From PALSA-243 sp036268375 (GTDB lineage Bacteria > Acidobacteriota > Terriglobia > Bryobacterales > Bryobacteraceae): DNA of 16,265 bases. The stretch's first letter is position 1. The number at the start of each line of letters is the position of its first letter. The notes beneath the pieces are model-generated. The model was not told the DNA's origin. It saw nothing but the letters and a program-made list of their open reading frames with translations, and made no database searches. Positions 1 to 6,411 of this stretch are shown here, piece by piece. Location: assembly GCA_036268375.1 (NCBI GenBank), contig DATAUH010000632.1:1-16265 (forward strand), in the 5' to 3' direction. The translations under genes were made by a program, and so were the position numbers.

Positions 1-359
1 GCATAGCTCGTCCTCAGGCGGCTGCGATCAGTGATCATTTCCCGGATGACCGTGATGTCGGCGCCAAAATCTCGCTTCCATTCCGTCATAAGCAGCCAAC
101 CTTTGGCCGGTGGCTTCGTGATGTCCTCGTCGCTGACATCCACGTCGTACAGCAAGGAGGCATGGCGGTAAGTCTCACCCCCGGCCGTAACGTGATCGGC
201 GCCATTGAGTGGCGCCGGACCCGCTTCCCGGAAAGCAGTGGCAAGAGAGCGCAAATCTCTCGACACGAAGTGTGCCGAGAAGGCGGCCGCTACGGTTTTG
301 CCGGCCGCGCCCAACAATCCGTGGCTGTTGGCGTTTTCTTTATGCTCCTGGATACTCAT
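1..359 (-). CDS. Hypothetical protein, 5' part (runs off left edge)
   Basis: An open frame on the minus strand starts at ATG (359-357) and stays open for 119 codons to the window edge, so its stop is not visible. The start is supported by a strong Shine-Dalgarno run (complement of 366-373, GGGGAGGT) with a 6-nt spacer. Third codon positions are GC-rich, as in the neighbouring genes. The protein begins MSIQEHKENANSHG and shows no signal peptide or long hydrophobic segment, so it is probably cytoplasmic. It has an Ala-rich stretch at about residues 17-28 and a mixed charged segment including WLLMTEWKRDFGADI at about 89-103. I do not recognise the family. It is transcribed divergently from the secreted peptidase-like gene, and the LacI-type operator lies in the shared upstream region, so the two may be co-regulated. 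Small overlapping frames on the plus strand have no such start signals and were discarded. Confidence 0.68.
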   Translation of the reverse strand, partial: MSIQEHKENANSHGLLGAAGKTVAAAFSAHFVSRDLRSLATAFREAGPAPLNGADHVTAGGETYRHASLLYDVDVSDEDITKPPAKGWLLMTEWKRDFGADITVIREMITDRSRLRTSY

Positions 360-430
360 CCGGCGACCTCCCCTCCCGATTAGATTCGCTTGCTTGCAGG
401 ACCATCGTACTTAAAAAATCTGCAAATTGC

Positions 431-444
431 TGAAAGCGCTTGCA
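431..444. promoter_or_regulatory. LacI/GalR-family operator
   Basis: TGAAAGCGCTTGCA has the central CG and the TGnAAnCGnTTnCA layout of LacI/GalR-family operators, the class that also includes CcpA cre sites. It sits inside a wider AAATTGC...GCAATTT inverted repeat. It lies between two divergent genes, about 32 bp upstream of the -10 element proposed for the rightward gene, so it could act on either promoter. No LacI-family gene is in the window, so the cognate regulator is unknown. The site is seen in the sequence; its use is inferred. Confidence 0.62.
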
Positions 445-450
445 ATTTTA

Positions 451-481
451 TAGACTTCCGTGGCAACAAATAATCTATAAT
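451..481 (+). promoter_or_regulatory. Predicted sigma70-type promoter for the 562 gene
   Basis: A perfect TATAAT (476-481) is the only consensus -10 in the divergent region. The -35 is poor: TAGACT at 451-456 has a 19-nt spacer, and no better hexamer is found at 17 nt. A weak -35 fits a promoter that needs an activator. Transcription would start near 488, giving a leader of about 74 nt. Confidence 0.45.
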
Positions 482-561
482 CTATTCTTGCATCCAAAAG
501 CTGGCGTGAGTTCGTTTTTTCAACTAGCCTACGCCACGACAAACAGGGAGTACGACACGCT

Positions 562-2871
562 ATGAAGAGGAATCGCGGGTTTTCGAGTCACCTAATTTCA
601 ATGTTTATAGCCGGAATGGCAGTTGCTGGCTCGATTTACGCGCAGCAGGGCCGTGAGCCGGGCAAATCGCTCGGCGCGGTTACCGTCAAAGACAACCTGA
701 TCGTAATGACGCTCGATGAGGGCGTGTTGGGCAAAGCCAACCTCTTTGACCTGCAGCATCACACGATCCGGTTTACTCCGGATGGGACCCAATATCGCGT
801 GGAGAACGTGCCCTTTCACTTTGACGCCGATTTCGGGCCCGAAATGAGCGGGAGCCAGGTGACGCTCAAGAATTTTGAGTTTCCGTTTTCGGGTAAGAAC
901 TGGAACACCTTCTCCGTGGGAATGACGGGCTCGATCGCATTCGCGGAGCCGGCTCCGGCGGCTGGTCGTGGCGCAGGCGCAGGCGCGGGACGGGGACGCG
1001 GTGGATTCGGCGGACGCGGCGGCGGCATCTCGGTCGACCGCTTCGCGGAGTTGGCTGGGGCGGGCCGCACGATTATCAACACCATGCCTGCGATCAGCGT
1101 TTTCTTCAAGCCGCGCATGTCGGGCACGCGCTATCTGAAGGAACTGCCGGATCGCGCCGTGGTCTCCTGGAGCCTGACCGAGCCTGTAGGCGGCGTGCAG
1201 GACATGTATTGGCATCCGACAGAAAACAAGTTTCAGGCCGTTTTGCATAAGGACGGCGTGATCGAGATGTCATGGGACGCGGTGCACGCGGAAGATGCGA
1301 TCGTTGGCGTCTATCCCTTGGTGAATGCGGGACAGCAGAAAGAAATTGGTTCGGTGAATGGCGAAGGGGCGGCTTCCGCGCCCGCCAACATCGACATCAA
1401 ATCCGTCAAACTGAGCGCCGTGGACGGACTGTTCTTGAAAGCTACGCTCGAAACGCGCGGCCCCGTACCCGCCGAAGGCGATGCGAGCCTGAATGGCGTC
1501 TCCTATCGCGTGTGTCTGAGCCTGAAGAAGCCAGCCGGCGAGTGCGCGCAAAACGCGTCGGATGAGGTGGTATGGACGATCCGCGGTGGCGCGATGGGCG
1601 GGCGCACTGGCCGGGGCGGCGCCGCAGGGCCGCGCTATTTTGTGTCAGGCGCTGGTGTTTCGCCGCAAGTAAAAGTAGAAGGCAGCTCGATTTCGCTCGA
1701 GGGAACGTTGCCCACGGGCTTTAAATCCGGCGATGCCGTGTACGTCTCGGCTTCGGCGCAAGCCTCCGGATCAACCGAACCAGCAAGCCGCGTGCGCGCG
1801 CAGACCGTAAAACTGGCGAATCTGAGCAGCCCGGAGGTGCACCTGGCATCCGTCAAGAAAGAAGACGGTCCCTTCCCCGTAGTGTTCGAGGCGTTTCATT
1901 ATCTGAAGCCGACGCGCGCCGAGGACCTGACTTGCACCGTGATCAAGGCGCTCGGCGATAAGTTCGACATGTTGGCTTACTACTCGGACTTCCGCATCGA
2001 TAACCCGGAAGCGGGAACTTCAAGCAATGGCCCCTTGGGCGGCGGACCGAACGGCGGCGCGGTGACCGGTATTGGCGCGAACCAGCATAACCTGGCGGGG
2101 TACTGCAGCCAGGGACGCTTCCAATGGCAGTTCATCCAGCCGGTTTGGGTGAATGCAAACCAGATGCAGGAGTATCCGCCGGCCGACGTGAAGGAGAACA
2201 ATCGGCACAACGTTCCGGCGTATACGCACCAACTATCTGAGCGCACGTCGAATGGCAAGATTCCGCCGTATGACTACGCGATGTCGCAGATCGGCCATGA
2301 AATGGGCCACCGCTGGTCGGCATTCGTTTCAGCCAAGGTCGGCAACGAAACGATTCAGCTTGGTCCCACGCACTGGACGCGCGGACTGCAGGCGCCGGTC
2401 GCATTCCCATATCAGCGCCCGACCGAAGCATCGGCGATGGGCGGCGGCGTGTGGCAGGACAACTACGACGGCTCCTTCACGCAGTTAGACGACGACTACT
2501 ATGTGCCGGCGACGGGCTGGTCGTATCTCGACCTTTACCTTATGGGTCTGATTGGCCCCAGCGAAGTGCCGGACTTTTTTATCCTGCGCAACCTGACCCC
2601 GGCTGGAGAGGACGTGAACGGGCGCCCGATTTTCAAAGCCGACCGCACCAAGGTCACGATTCAGGACGTGATCGCGGTGGAAGGCCCGCGCCTGCCCGAT
2701 GTGGACCACTCCCAAAAGGACTTCAACACCGGTATGGTGGTGGTTGTCGAACACGGAAAAACGCCCAGCAAAGAACTTCTGGAACGAACCGAAGGCATCC
2801 GTCTGCGTTGGATGGACTATTGGGAGACGACGACCGGCCATCGTTCCAAGATGACCACGAATCCGAAATAG
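562..2871 (+). CDS. Secreted putative zinc metallopeptidase with Gly/Arg-rich inserts
   Basis: This 769-aa protein starts at ATG behind GGGAG (546-550). It has a signal peptide (basic MKRNR, hydrophobic core at about 9-26, likely cut near YAQ), so it should be exported. Residues 40-260 look like beta-rich domains and carry a low-complexity Gly/Arg/Ala insert at about 135-155; a second Gly/Arg-rich patch lies at about 342-357. The C-terminal part (about 430-700) holds HEMGH at 579-583, the HExxH zinc-binding and catalytic motif of zincin peptidases. It is followed by a downstream His (H604 in GPTHW) and by SYLDLYLMGLIGPSEVP at about 654-670, a pattern I associate with large secreted acidobacterial proteins. 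The third zinc ligand is not obvious, so the exact peptidase family is open. Activity is inferred from the motif alone, and a non-catalytic cell-surface protein is possible. A hairpin follows the gene. Confidence 0.72.
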   Translation: MKRNRGFSSHLISMFIAGMAVAGSIYAQQGREPGKSLGAVTVKDNLIVMTLDEGVLGKANLFDLQHHTIRFTPDGTQYRVENVPFHFDADFGPEMSGSQVTLKNFEFPFSGKNWNTFSVGMTGSIAFAEPAPAAGRGAGAGAGRGRGGFGGRGGGISVDRFAELAGAGRTIINTMPAISVFFKPRMSGTRYLKELPDRAVVSWSLTEPVGGVQDMYWHPTENKFQAVLHKDGVIEMSWDAVHAEDAIVGVYPLVNAGQQKEIGSVNGEGAASAPANIDIKSVKLSAVDGLFLKATLETRGPVPAEGDASLNGVSYRVCLSLKKPAGECAQNASDEVVWTIRGGAMGGRTGRGGAAGPRYFVSGAGVSPQVKVEGSSISLEGTLPTGFKSGDAVYVSASAQASGSTEPASRVRAQTVKLANLSSPEVHLASVKKEDGPFPVVFEAFHYLKPTRAEDLTCTVIKALGDKFDMLAYYSDFRIDNPEAGTSSNGPLGGGPNGGAVTGIGANQHNLAGYCSQGRFQWQFIQPVWVNANQMQEYPPADVKENNRHNVPAYTHQLSERTSNGKIPPYDYAMSQIGHEMGHRWSAFVSAKVGNETIQLGPTHWTRGLQAPVAFPYQRPTEASAMGGGVWQDNYDGSFTQLDDDYYVPATGWSYLDLYLMGLIGPSEVPDFFILRNLTPAGEDVNGRPIFKADRTKVTIQDVIAVEGPRLPDVDHSQKDFNTGMVVVVEHGKTPSKELLERTEGIRLRWMDYWETTTGHRSKMTTNPK

Positions 2872-2967
2872 AACAGCAGAGGCGTGACATCGTCGCCGTG
2901 ATTTCTGAAGACGATGACCGTTGCGTATTTCGAAGCCGCCGTCGGCCGCGAATAACAGGAAGCAAAT

Positions 2968-2996
2968 CAAAGGCTCGAGATAAGCTCGAGCCTTTG
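2968..2996 (+). terminator. Strong hairpin, probable terminator
   Basis: A perfect 12-bp stem (CAAAGGCTCGAG paired with CTCGAGCCTTTG) closes a 5-nt ATAAG loop, 97 nt after the 562-2871 stop and upstream of the next promoter. It lacks a true T-tract (only TTT, which is part of the stem), so termination might be Rho-assisted or the hairpin might act as a transcript 3'-end stabiliser. Confidence 0.65.
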
Positions 2997-3226
2997 GCGT
3001 AATCCGGGGTCCGCATCAGGCGCGCAGTCGACTAGCGGGCAGCATACTTCTGCGGCCGGCGCAAGTAATCCGGCATTGCCCTCGTGTATATCTCGTCTAA
3101 CCAGCAGCAAGTGCGCTGTGGCCCAATGGGTTAACGAATGATTGACAGCCTTATGAAATTTTGAGCTAAAATGAAAAAACTTCAATACAGAATAAGTCCA
3201 TTCCTGGACGAGCCGGAGGCGTATTA
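2997..3226. other. Intergenic leader region
   Basis: Together with 2872-2967 this makes a gene-free gap of 355 bp. Apart from the hairpin at 2968-2996 and the promoter at 3142-3172 I see nothing convincing. Reading frames crossing it have no start signals and are continuations of antisense or shifted frames of the upstream gene. Confidence 0.5.
3142..3172 (+). promoter_or_regulatory. Predicted sigma70-type promoter
   Basis: A consensus TTGACA (3142-3147) is followed after 19 nt by TAAAAT (3167-3172). The surroundings are AT-rich compared with the rest of the window. It would start transcription near 3179 and drive the small gene at 3227 from a leader of about 48 nt. Confidence 0.58.
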
Positions 3227-3538
3227 GTGAGCGATCAATCCGAAACGCCGTTTGATAGCATCGAGGGATCGCACGAATATGTGGCCATGCTAGCCGACGC
3301 TCTCGAAGAGGCTCGGCGCGACGTGGAAAGCGAAATTCAAAGCGCTGACCATGATTCCGCCGAACGTCGTAAACAGGCTCTTCTGCTGGTTTCCTACAAT
3401 CTCGCGAAACTCAACTTGCACATTACCAGCAGCCGCCGGATTCTGAACGATCTACGGACTTTGCGGCGGCTACTTTTGGCTGAACGCGGGCTAAAATCCC
3501 GCGATGCCCTGGAGTCCTCGGCCAGCGGGAGCGATTAA
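3227..3538 (+). CDS. Small helical hypothetical protein
   Basis: A 103-aa protein with a GTG start, preceded by GGAGG (3213-3217) at about 9 nt, which decides the start. It is highly charged and almost entirely predicted alpha-helical: an acidic N-terminus, a Glu/Arg/Lys-rich helix at about 18-50, and a Leu/Arg-rich helix at about 55-92 (RILNDLRTLRRLLLAERG). There is no signal peptide or membrane segment. It may form a coiled coil or an oligomeric cytoplasmic protein. I do not recognise a named family. It has its own promoter upstream and lies before the CarD-type regulator with a 272-bp gap, so an operon is unlikely. No function is assigned. Confidence 0.75.
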   Translation: MSDQSETPFDSIEGSHEYVAMLADALEEARRDVESEIQSADHDSAERRKQALLLVSYNLAKLNLHITSSRRILNDLRTLRRLLLAERGLKSRDALESSASGSD

Positions 3539-3653
3539 GCCTCTCGTTTCGCCTAGGGAACAGTCCGGATGCTCGCTGAGGTACGCCACCTCTGCAAGGT
3601 GTAATCTGTGCGTCTCCCACATCCTCGCAAACTTCCCCGGAACGCTTGCATTT

Positions 3654-3688
3654 TCTAGTGAAATCTAGTTAACTCTCACCATCTCTAG
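3654..3688. repeat. Three helically phased TCTAG boxes
   Basis: TCTAG occurs at 3654-3658, 3664-3668 and 3684-3688, spaced 10 and 20 bp, so all three face the same side of the helix. They end about 20 bp upstream of the CarD-gene -35 box. The stretch 3539-3708 otherwise holds no gene. The repeats are seen directly; a role as a regulator site is inferred. Confidence 0.4.
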
Positions 3689-3708
3689 GTCTTTATCCTC
3701 ACGGACAC

Positions 3709-3737
3709 TTGACAGGAATAGTCAATCAGCGTACTAT
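3709..3737 (+). promoter_or_regulatory. Predicted sigma70-type promoter of the CarD-family gene
   Basis: TTGACA (3709-3714), a 17-nt spacer and TACTAT (3732-3737) make one of the best promoter matches in the window. The start would be near 3744, at the first base of the 17-bp tandem repeat, giving a leader of about 67 nt before ATG 3811. Confidence 0.68.
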
Positions 3738-3743
3738 TCAGAG

Positions 3744-3777
3744 GTTGTAAACGCCTAACTGTTGTGAACACCTAATT
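3744..3777 (+). repeat. 17-bp tandem repeat in the CarD-gene leader
   Basis: Two adjacent 17-mers, GTTGTAAACGCCTAACT (3744-3760) and GTTGTGAACACCTAATT (3761-3777), match at 14 of 17 positions, and all three differences are transitions. They begin at the predicted transcription start. They could be a two-site operator just downstream of the promoter or an RNA element. A small CACCT/AGGTG dyad (3769-3783) overlaps the second copy. Confidence 0.5.
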
Positions 3778-3810
3778 GAGGTGGCAGTGTGGGCGTATGG
3801 GGGTGTAAGT

Positions 3811-4320
3811 ATGACGTTTCAGATTGGGGATAAGGTGGTTTATCCCAATCAAGGGGTAGGTACGATCGAGAATATCTCGATCCGATCGTTTGGGGCCTCT
3901 AGCGAAAGATTCTACCTCCTCCGTCTCGGTTGCAACGCGATGACGGTGATGGTTCCCTTCTCCAACGCGGCCAATATCGGCCTCCGCCGCGTAACCAAGG
4001 ACCGCGAGATCTCCCGCATCCTCTCCTTTCTGTCGAACGGTTGGACTCCGGTGGTTGCCGATTGGAAGCTTCGATTCAAAGAAAACACCATCAGAATGCA
4101 AAGCGGCGATTTATCTGAAGCCGCGGAAGTATTCAAAGGTCTTTTGCAAATTCATGTAGAAAAGCCGCTCTCATTCCGCGAAAAGAATATGTTGGAACGC
4201 GCGCGCCACATGTTGATCTCCGAAATCTCGATCTCGCGATGCGTAAGCGAAGTGCACGCCGTTGGCATGCTTCAGCGCGCGCTCGAAAAGTCCGGTCTCA
4301 CGCTTCCGGCGACTCTGTAG
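3811..4320 (+). CDS. CarD/CdnL-family transcription regulator
   Basis: A 169-aa protein. Residues 1-60 form the RNA-polymerase-interacting domain (FQIGDKVVYPNQGVGTIENI, ending near VPFSNAANIGLRRV), which binds the beta subunit. The rest is the helical DNA-binding domain, with W85 in VADWKLRFKEN at the place of the Trp that in mycobacterial CarD inserts at the upstream edge of the promoter bubble. The motif LSFREKNMLERARHML at about 120-135 is typical. CarD/CdnL proteins stabilise open complexes, often at rRNA and growth-related promoters. ATG 3811 is chosen over an in-frame GTG at 3781 because the CarD fold begins at once and a GGGGGTG run lies 5' of it. Its 3' end overlaps the convergent LysR gene by 23 bp. 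Confidence 0.93.
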   Translation: MTFQIGDKVVYPNQGVGTIENISIRSFGASSERFYLLRLGCNAMTVMVPFSNAANIGLRRVTKDREISRILSFLSNGWTPVVADWKLRFKENTIRMQSGDLSEAAEVFKGLLQIHVEKPLSFREKNMLERARHMLISEISISRCVSEVHAVGMLQRALEKSGLTLPATL

Positions 4321-5215
4321 CGCTCGAAGCTCCGCCCAGGGCCGCGCGCAGGAACTTCACTACTGCCAGAGTCAGGGCGCGCGGATTTTCCGATTTGGCG
4401 TAAACCAGCGCCTGCCCACGCGTCACTCTGTGACCGGGAACTCGGAAGACCTGAAAGAATTTGGCCCCTGTGTGGAGCGCAAATTCAGGCAGCATTGAAT
4501 ATCCAAATCCAGATTCCACCAAACCTTTAATTACTTCTGTATCATCGGCCTCCATCGTCACTCGCGGTTGAATTCCAATTCCGGCGAAAAACTGATCGAT
4601 AATTGCGCGCATATTACTGCGCTTCGGATAAAGCAGAAACGGCGCAGTCGCCATTTCGGCGGGCTCGATTGCGCCCACGCGCCATCCGTGAAGGCTTTTG
4701 GCGGAGGGCCGCAGGATCACCAACTCCTCTTCGAACAGCGGCGTGACGCCCAGGTCGCCCGTAGGGAATGGGAGCGTAACCAGCGCGAGATCGAAGCGCC
4801 GGTCCATGACGCCCGCGACCATTTCTTCCGTGGGAGCCACTGTCACTTGCATGGCGATATGGGGAAACTGCTTGCGCAACTGGCGGAACGGACGCCGCAA
4901 CTTATATATAAGGGCAGTGGCGCCGCAGGCGAAGTAAAAGGGTCGCGTATCGCCGTCGGGCGCGCTCTCAAACTCCCGTTCGATCTGCTGCACCATCCGC
5001 ATCAATTGACGCGCCTGTTCGGCCAGGCGCAGCGCCGCGGGCGTGGGCAGTAAGCGCTTGCCGGACCTCACGAACAGTTCCGTGCGCAGACTCCGCGCCA
5101 GATTCCGCAGTTGCAGACTGACGGCGCCAGCCGAGAGATTCATTCGCTCGGCGGCTTTGGTGACGCTCGACTGCTCGATCACGGCCAAAAACAGTTCCAA
5201 CTGCCGGATGTCCAC
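4298..5215 (-). CDS. LysR-family transcription regulator
   Basis: A 305-aa protein of normal LysR length with a GTG start. The N-terminal winged helix-turn-helix (about 1-60: MDIRQLELFLAVIEQSSVTK, then AAERMNLSAGAVSLQLRNLA) is diagnostic, followed by a linker helix to about 85 and a periplasmic-binding-like effector domain (about 90-295). No clear Shine-Dalgarno precedes the start; the family N-terminus fixes it. It is divergent from the KdgK-like/SDR operon with 107 bp between, and a perfect dyad in that gap is a likely binding site. It therefore probably controls that operon in response to a sugar-acid metabolite and represses itself. The effector is not deducible from sequence. Confidence 0.93.
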   Translation of the reverse strand: MDIRQLELFLAVIEQSSVTKAAERMNLSAGAVSLQLRNLARSLRTELFVRSGKRLLPTPAALRLAEQARQLMRMVQQIEREFESAPDGDTRPFYFACGATALIYKLRRPFRQLRKQFPHIAMQVTVAPTEEMVAGVMDRRFDLALVTLPFPTGDLGVTPLFEEELVILRPSAKSLHGWRVGAIEPAEMATAPFLLYPKRSNMRAIIDQFFAGIGIQPRVTMEADDTEVIKGLVESGFGYSMLPEFALHTGAKFFQVFRVPGHRVTRGQALVYAKSENPRALTLAVVKFLRAALGGASSATESPEA

Positions 5216-5246
5216 GGTCTACAGCATGCCACAATTCGTTTAGTAT

Positions 5247-5269
5247 TTCTCAACGATGGCGGTTGAGAA
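5247..5269. promoter_or_regulatory. Dyad in LysR/kinase intergenic region (likely LysR site)
   Basis: TTCTCAAC and GTTGAGAA form a perfect 8-bp inverted repeat around a 7-nt spacer, 31 bp upstream of the LysR start and 53 bp upstream of the kinase start. Size, symmetry and position fit the recognition site of a LysR regulator at a divergent promoter. I could not find a convincing -10/-35 pair for the kinase gene, which fits dependence on activation. Confidence 0.65.
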
Positions 5270-5322
5270 CCTGCGGGATGACGCGAGCCGCTTGGTGAGC
5301 TAACGTAAAAGATCCAGCAAAA

Positions 5323-6405
5323 ATGTCCAACTCACTAAAAATTCCAGCATCGGGAGCGTTCGATTTTCTATCGATGGGCGGCTTGGTACATCGCCTGGAC
5401 CCGGGCATTATTCCTTTCCGCAAAGCCACTGAGTGCCTGATCCACGTAAGCGGTGGCGAATTTAACGTGGCGGCCAACCTTTCCGATTGCTTCAAGCTGA
5501 AGACCGGCGTCGCTACCGCGATGGTGGACTATCCCATCGGCGATCTGATCGCGGAGCGCGTGCGCGCCATGGGCGTGACCCCATTTTACAAGCACTTCAA
5601 GCACGACGGAGTGCTGGGGCCCAATATGGCGACGGTATATAGCGACCGCGGCCAGGGCGTGCGCGCTCCGGTCGTGTTTTATAACCGGTCGAATGAGGCC
5701 GCGGCGCAACTGAAGCCGGGCGATTTCGATTGGAAAGGCATTTTTTCGAGCGGCGTACGCTGGTTTCACTCCGGCGGAATCTTCGCGGCGCTCTCTCCGA
5801 CCACTTCGGAACTGGTCATTGAAGCGGCGGCTGCCGCCAAGGCCGCGGGAGCAATCGTGTCGTTCGACCTCAACTTCCGCGAGAAGATATGGAACCTCTC
5901 GGGCGGGGTGGAGCGCGCGAATCAGGTGCTGGGCAAGATTGTCGAGAATGTCGACGTGCTGGTGGGCAACGAAGAAGACCTGCAGAAGGGGCTTGGAGTC
6001 AAAGGGCCCGAGGTTCAGTCGAAGTCCAAGCTTGATACCAGCGCGTTTTTCGGGATGATAGACAACGTCCGCGAAAAATATCCGCAGGTGAAGGCGGTAG
6101 CGACGACACTGCGCGAGGTGCATTCGACCAACCGTCACAGTTGGGGCGCAGTGGCATGGATCAACGGCGAGAAATCGGTAGCGCCGGTGGCGGAACTCGA
6201 CGTTTACGACCGCGTGGGCGGCGGCGATGGTTTCGCGGCGGGACTGTTCTATGGGCTGCTACAGGGCGAATCGGTTGAAGAATCGGTGAAGCTGGGCTGG
6301 GCGCATGGCGCGCTTTTGACAACGTTCCCTGGTGACACCACGATGGCAACTTTAGATCAAGTGAAATCGTTCGCCAAGGGCGGCTCCGCGCGCATTCAAC
6401 GGTAA
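5323..6405 (+). CDS. PfkB-family sugar kinase, 2-keto-3-deoxygluconate kinase-like
   Basis: A 360-aa ribokinase/PfkB-fold kinase. Visible family features are GGEFNVAANL at 44-53 (sugar-binding N-terminal signature), FDLNFREKIW at 181-190, NEED at 216-219, and the C-terminal signature DRVGGGDGFAAG at 296-307, whose Asp302 is the expected catalytic base with the preceding Gly residues as anion hole. The FDLNFR and NEED motifs, together with the adjacent gluconate-5-dehydrogenase-like SDR, favour 2-keto-3-deoxygluconate (KdgK) activity, ATP-dependent phosphorylation to KDPG in hexuronate/pectin catabolism. Another ketose or sugar-acid substrate cannot be excluded. It is first in a two-gene operon, 6 bp from the SDR, and divergent from LysR. 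Confidence 0.88.
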   Translation: MSNSLKIPASGAFDFLSMGGLVHRLDPGIIPFRKATECLIHVSGGEFNVAANLSDCFKLKTGVATAMVDYPIGDLIAERVRAMGVTPFYKHFKHDGVLGPNMATVYSDRGQGVRAPVVFYNRSNEAAAQLKPGDFDWKGIFSSGVRWFHSGGIFAALSPTTSELVIEAAAAAKAAGAIVSFDLNFREKIWNLSGGVERANQVLGKIVENVDVLVGNEEDLQKGLGVKGPEVQSKSKLDTSAFFGMIDNVREKYPQVKAVATTLREVHSTNRHSWGAVAWINGEKSVAPVAELDVYDRVGGGDGFAAGLFYGLLQGESVEESVKLGWAHGALLTTFPGDTTMATLDQVKSFAKGGSARIQR

Positions 6406-6411
6406 AGGACA

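Noticed and set aside
598..1248. 216-aa minus-strand open frame opposite the peptidase gene, and similar long antisense frames at 5368-6138, 8308-8877 and 8748-9758 (the last shifted, plus strand)
   Set aside because: High GC content opens shadow frames. These have no domains or start signals and lie fully within well-supported genes.
3578..3592. GAGGT-ACGCC-ACCTC hairpin after the small helical gene, considered as a terminator
   Set aside because: The stem is only 5 bp and there is no T-tract.
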